A stretch of DNA of 64,000 nucleotides from the NCBI GenBank assembly GCA_963715025.1, contig CAVQQQ010000001.1, forward strand, positions 372,001 to 436,000, written 5' to 3'. This document shows positions 58,663 to 64,000 of this stretch, in pieces. A model generated the notes under the pieces. That model had not been told where the DNA came from, did no database searches, and worked only from the letters and a program-made list of their open reading frames with translations. Origin of the DNA: DASSJT01 sp963715025 (GTDB lineage: Bacteria > Actinomycetota > Actinomycetes > Actinomycetales > Dermatophilaceae). The first letter of the stretch is position 1; each line of letters starts with the position of its first letter. The position numbers and the translations under genes were made by a program.

Positions 58663-59985
58663 TCAGTCGCCGTGCCCGAGTCGGTGGCGGATGACGTGGG
58701 CGACTCGGCTGACGTCGGCGAGGTGGTCGTGGTCGGGTCCGAGGTGGTCGTGGTCGGGTCCGAGGTGGTCGTGGTCGGGTCCGAGGTGGTGGTGGTCGGG
58801 TCCGAGGTGGTCGTGGTCGGGTCCGAGGTGGTGGTGGTCGGGTCCGAGGTGGTCGTGGTCGGGTCCGAGGTCGTCGTGGTCGGGTCCGAGGTCGTCGTGG
58901 TCGGGTCCGAGGTAGTCGTGGTCGGGTCCGAGGTCGTCGTGGTCGGGTCCGAGGTCGTCGTGGTCGGGTCCGAGGTCGTCGTGCGCCGGGTCCGACGTCG
59001 TCGGCGAGGGAGACGGCTCGGTTGTCACCGGTGGCGACGTCGTTGAGCCGGTTCCGGACTCCTCACCCAGGGGCGCGGGGAGTCGCGGCCGAGTTGCCGG
59101 AGGCGGATCAGCGGGCGAGGTGGTCGACGGCAGCGCGGTACCGGTGCCCGAGGCCACCGGGAACGACACCGCGGAGATCGCCCCAAGCCCCTGGGACTGG
59201 AAGTACGCCATCCATCGCAGGACGGTGGCCAGGTAGGAGCTGGAGGCGTTGTAGGACAGCACGGCCGCCCGTAGGTCGCCCGGCCGCGAGAGGTCGCGGC
59301 CGCCCATGCACAGGTAGGAAGCGGCCGAGGCGGTGGCGTCGAACACGTTCTGCGGGTCGGCGATGCCGTCGTGGTCGCCGTCCACGCCATAGCGCGACCA
59401 CGTGCCAGGGATGAACTGCATCGGACCTACCGCGCGGTCCCACTGGGAGTTGCCGTCGAGGCGGCCATGGTCGGTGTCGTGGATCGCGGCGAAGGCACCT
59501 CCGGTGAGCATCGGGCCGTAAATGGCCGGGACGACCCGGTGGCCATACAGGGAGCGCCCGCCGATGGAGCCTGACTCGACCTGGCCGATCGCCGCGAGGA
59601 GAGTGACGGGAAGATGACAGCGCGCTGGCGCCGAGCTCGCGGCGGCCTCGTAGGCCTGCACGAGGAGGGGTCGCGGGTCGGCCGCGCGGCCGGGGGTCGT
59701 CACCACCCGCTCGACGGTGAACGGCAGTGCCGTGACGAGTGGCGGCTGCGGCAGCTCCCGCAGGATGCTGGCGCTGTCACGGGCCAGCCGCAGGAGCCAG
59801 GCCTTCTCGTCGGCGTCCGAGATCCCGTGCCGGATCACGTCGGGCAGCTCGGACTCCAGGGTCAGGTTGGAGGCGACGAACGACACGGCGGCCTCCCGTG
59901 CCCGCTGCAGGGGTGCGCCTACGCCGATAGCCGCAAGAGCAAGAAGGGCTCCAGCCACGAGTACCACACCGTTGCGAAACCTCAT
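58663..59985 (-). CDS. Secreted lytic transglycosylase with repeat tail (frameshifted C terminus)
   Basis: 440 residues as read. N-terminal signal/anchor (GVVLVAGALLALAAIGVGAP), a helical segment, then an SLT_2-type lytic transglycosylase domain (about 125-285): catalytic Glu in AAIGQVESG, and WDRAVGPMQFIPGTW, NVFDATASAASYLCMGG, AVLSYNASSSYLATVLRW. It should cleave peptidoglycan outside the membrane. From about residue 330 a Pro/Thr/Ser linker changes, at a 22-nt repeat unit (58972-58993), into DHDDLGP heptads ending at 58663. In the neighbouring frame the same DNA gives TTTTSDP heptads to a stop at 58632, a normal Thr-rich tail; see finding. Start ATG at 59985, AAAGGGGG upstream. Confidence 0.85.
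   Translation of the reverse strand: MRFRNGVVLVAGALLALAAIGVGAPLQRAREAAVSFVASNLTLESELPDVIRHGISDADEKAWLLRLARDSASILRELPQPPLVTALPFTVERVVTTPGRAADPRPLLVQAYEAAASSAPARCHLPVTLLAAIGQVESGSIGGRSLYGHRVVPAIYGPMLTGGAFAAIHDTDHGRLDGNSQWDRAVGPMQFIPGTWSRYGVDGDHDGIADPQNVFDATASAASYLCMGGRDLSRPGDLRAAVLSYNASSSYLATVLRWMAYFQSQGLGAISAVSFPVASGTGTALPSTTSPADPPPATRPRLPAPLGEESGTGSTTSPPVTTEPSPSPTTSDPAHDDLGPDHDDLGPDHDDLGPDHDYLGPDHDDLGPDHDDLGPDHDHLGPDHHHLGPDHDHLGPDHHHLGPDHDHLGPDHDHLGPDHDHLADVSRVAHVIRHRLGHGD
58720..58993. repeat. Thirteen 21-bp tandem repeats in the transglycosylase gene
   Basis: Units 1-12 (58720-58971) are 21 bp each; unit 13 (58972-58993) is 22 bp and carries several changes. Within units 1-12 only two positions vary (the sixth: G, C or A; the ninth: C or G). 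Both are third codon positions of the minus-strand frame Thr-Thr-Thr-Thr-Ser-Asp-Pro. No spacers, so not a CRISPR array. Confidence 0.95.
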
Positions 59986-60098
59986 GCCGGCCCCCTTTCA
60001 CCAGCCATGCTCACACCGATGGGGGCGGTCTCGCATCCCAAACGGCGTGGTTCGACCCATATTCCCCATTTGCGACCAGGCAGCGTGCGGCGCCCCGG

Positions 60099-61346
60099 TC
60101 AGGTCACGGACGCACGGCGGTGGAACCGCTCAGCACGCCACTCCTCGTGTTCGAGCACATCGCGGAGCGCTGTGACCGCGTCCCATACCTCCGCGAAGCC
60201 CAGGTAGAGCGGCGTGAACCCGAAGCGCATGAGGTCGGGCGCCCGGAAGTCGCCGATCACGCCGCGTTCGATTAGGGCCTGGACCACGGCGTACCCCTCC
60301 TGGTGCCGCAGCGAGACCTGGCTTCCGCGCAGATCCGGCTCGCGCGGGGTCACCACCTCCAAGCCCCACTCGGCGCACTCCTGCCCCACCAGGTCCATGA
60401 ACAGCGACGTGAGCGCCAAGCTCTTCTCCCGCACCGTCGCGAGGTCTACGCCAGCCCACATCTCGAGACTTGCCTCGAGGCCGGCATACGACAGCAAAGG
60501 CGGTGTGCCGCAAAGGAATCGGGAGATTCCCTCGGCAGCCTCGTAGGCGGGGACGAAGGCGAACGGGCGGGCGTGGCCGTGCCAGCCCGACAGGGGCTGG
60601 CTCACCTGGTCCTGGTGGCGGGTGGCCGCGAACACGAAGGCCGGAGACCCGGGACCGCCATTGAGGTACTTATAGGTGCAGCCGACCGCAAAGTCCGCCC
60701 CCGCACCGTTGAGGTCGACGGGCACGGCGCCAGCGCTGTGCGCGAGATCCCAGACCATGAGCGCGCCGGCCCGCTGCACCTGCTCCGTGACCGCGGTCAG
60801 GTCGTGCATGTGTCCGGTGCGGTAGTCGACGTGGGTGAGCACCACCATCGCGACATCCTCGTCGAGCACGTCGGCGAGGCTGGGCCCGTCGGGGCTGGTC
60901 AGCCGACGGTCGTAGCCCTCGAGCAGGCCGGTGGCGCCCTCGATCATGTAGAGGTCGGTCGGGAAGTTGTCACGATCGGAGACGACGACGCTGCGGCCGG
61001 GGCGCAGCTGGGCAGCGGCGACGACCACCTTGAAGAGGTTCACCGACGTGGAGTCGCACACCACGACCTCGCCGGGACCAGCGCCGATCATTGAGGCGAG
61101 GCGGTCACCGAGCGTGCGGGGCTTGTCGAACCACCCTGCGTCGTTCCAGCTGCGGATCAGCCCGACGCCCCATTCCTCCTCCACCACCTCGCGGACCCGC
61201 GCTGCCGTGCCCTTCGGAAGCGGGCCGAGGGAGTTCCCGTCGAGGTAGACCACCCCCTCAGGCAGGTGGAAGGCGTCGCGCATGGCAGCGAGCGGGTCGG
61301 CGCGATCCAGCGCCTCGCAGTCGAGCCGGGTGGTGGGACGGGTCAT
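60099..61346 (-). CDS. kynU: Kynureninase
   Basis: PLP enzyme splitting kynurenine (or 3-hydroxykynurenine) into anthranilate (or hydroxyanthranilate) and alanine. 415 residues. N-terminal VYLDGNSLGPLPK, the aspartate loop MVWDLAHSAGAVPVDL and the PLP lysine in VGCTYKYLNGGPGSPAF are typical. No other kynurenine gene is adjacent. ATG at 61346 with GGAGG upstream. Confidence 0.94.
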   Translation of the reverse strand: MTRPTTRLDCEALDRADPLAAMRDAFHLPEGVVYLDGNSLGPLPKGTAARVREVVEEEWGVGLIRSWNDAGWFDKPRTLGDRLASMIGAGPGEVVVCDSTSVNLFKVVVAAAQLRPGRSVVVSDRDNFPTDLYMIEGATGLLEGYDRRLTSPDGPSLADVLDEDVAMVVLTHVDYRTGHMHDLTAVTEQVQRAGALMVWDLAHSAGAVPVDLNGAGADFAVGCTYKYLNGGPGSPAFVFAATRHQDQVSQPLSGWHGHARPFAFVPAYEAAEGISRFLCGTPPLLSYAGLEASLEMWAGVDLATVREKSLALTSLFMDLVGQECAEWGLEVVTPREPDLRGSQVSLRHQEGYAVVQALIERGVIGDFRAPDLMRFGFTPLYLGFAEVWDAVTALRDVLEHEEWRAERFHRRASVT

Positions 61347-61449
61347 CGGAGCCTCCGGTCAGGCGCTTGGTGCATCACAAGCCGCCGCCCTACCGCAGGC
61401 GGCCAGCTCGGAGACGCGCGGGGTCACCGGGCCTCCGGCCCGCACTCTG

Positions 61450-62091
61450 TCATGTCGGCGGCGCCGACGCTCCCGCGGGCTGGGTGCGCATGCGCCTGGC
61501 GGTGCGGACTGCCCCAGCGATGATCCCTACGAGGGCGGTGGCCACGGCCGCCCACAGCCAGGGCGAGATGAGCCATGGCCCACCGGGCTGGTGACCGCTG
61601 ACGGCATCGTGGCTGGCTGCGCGTGCCGAGAGACTGGGTGCGTCCGGGCGGATGGCCGCGAGGCCGGATCCGGGGCGTGCGGCGACCGGCTCGGCCTGGT
61701 CGGCCTGCTCGCCAGGCCCTGCACCCGCGGTGGCGGGAGTGATCCTCAGCTCCCTCCCGGCGAGGAGGGACCCCGCGGAGCGCGCCTCGAGGCGCCAGGC
61801 ACCGGCCGTCGCGCTGGCCGGCACGGCGACCACCACCTCGAAGTGGCCCTGGGCGGGGTCACGCACCGTGGTGAGTGCGAGCCGCTGCCCACGGCCGCCC
61901 ACCAGCTCCAGGCTGACCGGGCTGGTGGTGGGCAGGTCTGCGCGCACCATGATGGACCCACCCGGCGAGGCCGTCTGCGGCTCGACGAACAGAGCCACCT
62001 CGTCATCGTGGGCGTGCGCGGGAGATGGCAGCGCGATCGCCGCGGCCAGCGCCACGGCGATCGCGCCCAATGTCCGAGCCAATCGGGTCAT
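61450..62091 (-). CDS. Secreted, membrane-anchored protein of unknown function
   Basis: 213 residues: Sec signal peptide (TLGAIAVALAAAIALPSPAH, cleavage near AHA), an extracellular beta-sandwich-like domain of about 95 residues (VEPQTASPGGSIMVRADLP to GRELRITPA), a low-complexity Ala/Gly/Pro stretch, and a C-terminal membrane helix (LWAAVATALVGIIAGAVRTA) with a basic tail. The N-terminal HDD after cleavage could bind metal, as in CopC/YtkA-like domains, but no family assignment is firm. Confidence 0.7.
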   Translation of the reverse strand: MTRLARTLGAIAVALAAAIALPSPAHAHDDEVALFVEPQTASPGGSIMVRADLPTTSPVSLELVGGRGQRLALTTVRDPAQGHFEVVVAVPASATAGAWRLEARSAGSLLAGRELRITPATAGAGPGEQADQAEPVAARPGSGLAAIRPDAPSLSARAASHDAVSGHQPGGPWLISPWLWAAVATALVGIIAGAVRTARRMRTQPAGASAPPT

Positions 62092-62137
62092 GCCAGTTGG
62101 GTCATGTCACTCGCGTCATGCCAGTCGCAGCATGCCC

Positions 62138-64000
62138 CTACGGCGTGACCACCGGGCACGCCGTCGCCCCTGAGGTGGTGCATGCGATGCGTCCCTGGAT
62201 AGCCGGCGAGATCGGCGTGTTCGCCGCGATGTGGTCGGCGAGGACCTGGTCCATGATGTCGAGAGTCGTGATTCGGCTGCTGAAGTTCGGATAGCCGTCA
62301 CCGCCGGACGCCATGAAGTCGTTCTCCACGATCTGGTAGGAGCCGGCCGAGGTGAGGTCGATGGCACCCCCTGAGCACGACCCGTCGCCGGCTTGCCGGA
62401 CCGCGCCGGTGACCCGGCTGCCTGCCGGTGCCGAGATGTCATAGGTGAAGCAGAGGCCGGAGACCTGCGGGAAGCGCCCGTCGACGGCCGGCATCCGGGA
62501 CACGCCGTTCTCCAGCATCGTCTTCAGCTCCGAGCCGTTGACGGTCAGCGCCGCGACGACATTGCCGAACGGCAGGACCCCGAGCACCTGTCCGCGCGAG
62601 ATCGGGTAGGGCGGCGGAGTGTACGGCGGGCAGAAGTCGTCCGGGCTGTCCGTCGTCGGGCAGGTGAGGTCGGCCCGCAGTCCACCGGAGTTCGTGATGG
62701 CGAACTCGATGCCGTTCACTGCGTACTTCGCTCGCATAGCGTCGGCCACGGTGTCACCGACCAGCGACTCGCAGGTACGCCCAGCGCCGTTGCCGCAGGC
62801 GTCGGCCCGCGGGATGTAGCGCGTCGAGTCGCCGATGACCGTGCCCAGAATGGGCTTCAGCTGGGTGTTCAGCTCGTTGATCCGGCTCTGAATGGTCGGA
62901 TCCGGCGTGACACCGATGTCCCACGGCTTGTGGTAGTCGGCCGTCGCGTAGACCACGGACTTCGTGTTGGGGTCGACGACGAGCCGCATCCGCGTGAACC
63001 GCAGGCCCTTGCTCCGGTTCTCGGTGACCAGGACGTCGTTGGATCGCGTGCTCACGACCTGGAAGTCGGTGTGATCGCCGATCACGGCGTCGACGTTCAA
63101 GACGTTGTCCGCGAGGTCGAGGAGCGGTCCGGTGGGGTTGGTGAGGGTGCCGGCCGTGGCGCCGAGGTGGCCGACCGCCACGATCGTGCCGATCCCGCTG
63201 GCCTTGAGCTTCGCCGCCTCGGCGTTGACCGCCGTGAGGGAGTTCGCCACGTGGAACGGGTCGAAGGCCGTCGGGGAGACCAGGACTGGTGCGTCATCGT
63301 TGGTGAAGCCCACGACCCCGACCTTCACACCGTCGAACGAGAACACCGTCGAGGGCTTCCACTCCGGCGGCGTCTTGCCGTTCGCGTCGACGACGTTGGC
63401 GGACAGGAAGGGGTAGTTCGCCAGCGGGATCAGCGTCGACCGGAGGTACTGCTGCCCCTTGTCGAAGTTGTGGTTGCCCAGCCCGTCGGAGGATAGGCCC
63501 ATGAGGTTCATGACCTCGATCGTGGGCTTGTCGCCGAAGAAGGAGCTGATCGGCGGCGTGGCCCCCACGGAGTCGCCGCCGGCGACGAGGATCGAGCCGT
63601 TGGGCGCCTCCGCCGGGCTGCGGTACCAGTCGAACCAGGGTTTCAGGAACGCCGAGCCGCCGATCCCGAAGGTCGGTGCGGACGTCGCCGGGTTGGTTTG
63701 CGGGACCGGGAGAGCGGTGGGGTCCGGCGTGTCCGACAGCGGGACGAGCTGGCCGTGGAAGTCGCTGATGTCCATGACCGTCACGGTCTTCCAGCTCGGC
63801 GCCGTCGTGAGGTCGAGCCGGATCTTGCCGCGGGCGTTCTGGGGCCCGGGCACCCGCAGCAGGAACGCCATGGTGGGCGCGAGGTCGACCGCGCGCATGC
63901 CGGCGACGGGTGACTGGTGCCGTATGCCGGAGCCTGCCGCCACGAAGGTGGCGTGCATGTTGATGTTGTGGTCCAGGTCGACCAGCTCGGGCAGGTAGCC
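62138..64000 (-). CDS. Phosphodiesterase/5'-nucleotidase fusion (5' end beyond window)
   Basis: Reads open off the right edge; 620 codons plus stop are visible. The first 75 residues (GYLPELVDLDHNINMHATFV, then VRAVDLAP-like GMRAVDLAPTMAFLLRVPGP) are the end of an alkaline-phosphatase-superfamily phosphodiesterase domain. Next is a 5'-nucleotidase: metal motifs MDISDFHGQ, LVAGGDSVG, DGLGNHNFDKG (usually GNHEFD), VAVGHLGAT and IGDHTDFQV, then the C-terminal nucleotide-binding domain with AITNSGGLRADL and FMASGGDGYPNF. Likely secreted and used for scavenging phosphate or nucleosides. No C-terminal anchor. The start lies outside the window. Confidence 0.88.
   Translation of the reverse strand, partial: GYLPELVDLDHNINMHATFVAAGSGIRHQSPVAGMRAVDLAPTMAFLLRVPGPQNARGKIRLDLTTAPSWKTVTVMDISDFHGQLVPLSDTPDPTALPVPQTNPATSAPTFGIGGSAFLKPWFDWYRSPAEAPNGSILVAGGDSVGATPPISSFFGDKPTIEVMNLMGLSSDGLGNHNFDKGQQYLRSTLIPLANYPFLSANVVDANGKTPPEWKPSTVFSFDGVKVGVVGFTNDDAPVLVSPTAFDPFHVANSLTAVNAEAAKLKASGIGTIVAVGHLGATAGTLTNPTGPLLDLADNVLNVDAVIGDHTDFQVVSTRSNDVLVTENRSKGLRFTRMRLVVDPNTKSVVYATADYHKPWDIGVTPDPTIQSRINELNTQLKPILGTVIGDSTRYIPRADACGNGAGRTCESLVGDTVADAMRAKYAVNGIEFAITNSGGLRADLTCPTTDSPDDFCPPYTPPPYPISRGQVLGVLPFGNVVAALTVNGSELKTMLENGVSRMPAVDGRFPQVSGLCFTYDISAPAGSRVTGAVRQAGDGSCSGGAIDLTSAGSYQIVENDFMASGGDGYPNFSSRITTLDIMDQVLADHIAANTPISPAIQGRIACTTSGATACPVVTP

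Noticed and set aside
58720..58993. Repeat array considered as CRISPR
   Set aside because: Units are contiguous with no spacers, encode a heptapeptide and have no cas genes nearby.
58639..59046. Plus-strand frame encoding EVVVVGS repeats
   Set aside because: Reverse complement of the TTTTSDP repeat array; no start signal, and unit variation is explained by the minus-strand Thr codons.

Overview
The window reads as chromosome from a high-GC Gram-positive actinobacterium. Evidence: nearly every real codon ends in G or C; there is a fused 2-oxoglutarate decarboxylase/succinyltransferase (kgd) followed by a DUF6104 gene, a SigR/RsrA disulfide-stress pair, the 24-residue actinobacterial ribosomal protein bL37, a nickel superoxide dismutase with its maturation protease, and several TANNNT boxes 6-7 nt upstream of a start codon, as in leaderless actinobacterial mRNAs. 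The family could be Intrasporangiaceae, but that is impression only.

Layout. 0-2.1 kb: translation genes on the minus strand (rpmE, prfA, prmC; prmC is cut by the window edge). 2.3-4.7 kb: two plus-strand genes, a luciferase-like oxidoreductase and a propeller lipoprotein, separate rpmE from rho. 4.8-13.5 kb: minus-strand argS, lysA, hom, thrC, thrB and rho, i.e. lysine and threonine synthesis plus housekeeping. 13.5-22.3 kb: an accessory zone with a single-domain response regulator, tRNA-Arg(CCG), an IS481-type element bounded by 16-bp copies of the tRNA 3' end, a secreted propeller, a compact GNAT / flavin reductase / VOC-GNAT / PhzF gene row, an ECF sigma and zinc anti-sigma pair, and a remnant of an MFS transporter. 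22.4-26.9 kb: two CNNM/CBS membrane proteins and an ABC exporter.

26.9-37.4 kb: central metabolism (kgd, DUF6104, SGNH hydrolase, a frameshifted alcohol dehydrogenase, malic enzyme), sodX-sodN, and a DUF3311/MctP-type carboxylate symporter. 37.4-41.9 kb: two overlapping membrane HD-domain phosphohydrolases (one canonical HD-GYP, one degenerate), bL37, and sigR-rsrA with a recognisable SigR promoter. 41.9-46.5 kb: an alpha/beta hydrolase, SRAP DNA-protein crosslink protein, DoxX-like protein, aroA and rsgA. 46.6-52.6 kb: a complete five-gene oligopeptide ABC transporter. 52.9-64 kb: hisN, a TetR regulator with two M16 peptidases, NDH-2, a secreted lytic transglycosylase with a 21-nt repeat tail, kynU, a secreted anchored protein, and a phosphodiesterase/5'-nucleotidase fusion cut by the right edge.

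The most informative anomalies are: (1) the 21-nt repeat array in the transglycosylase gene, where every difference between units is silent in the frame that is not now read and a 22-nt unit marks the frameshift; (2) the IS481-type element at the tRNA-Arg 3' end with 16-bp flanking repeats and doubled end motifs; (3) the accessory enzyme row at 17.1-20.6 kb; (4) the paired HD proteins. No CRISPR array, prophage or known defence system was recognised. All calls come from reading the sequence; no database search was possible.
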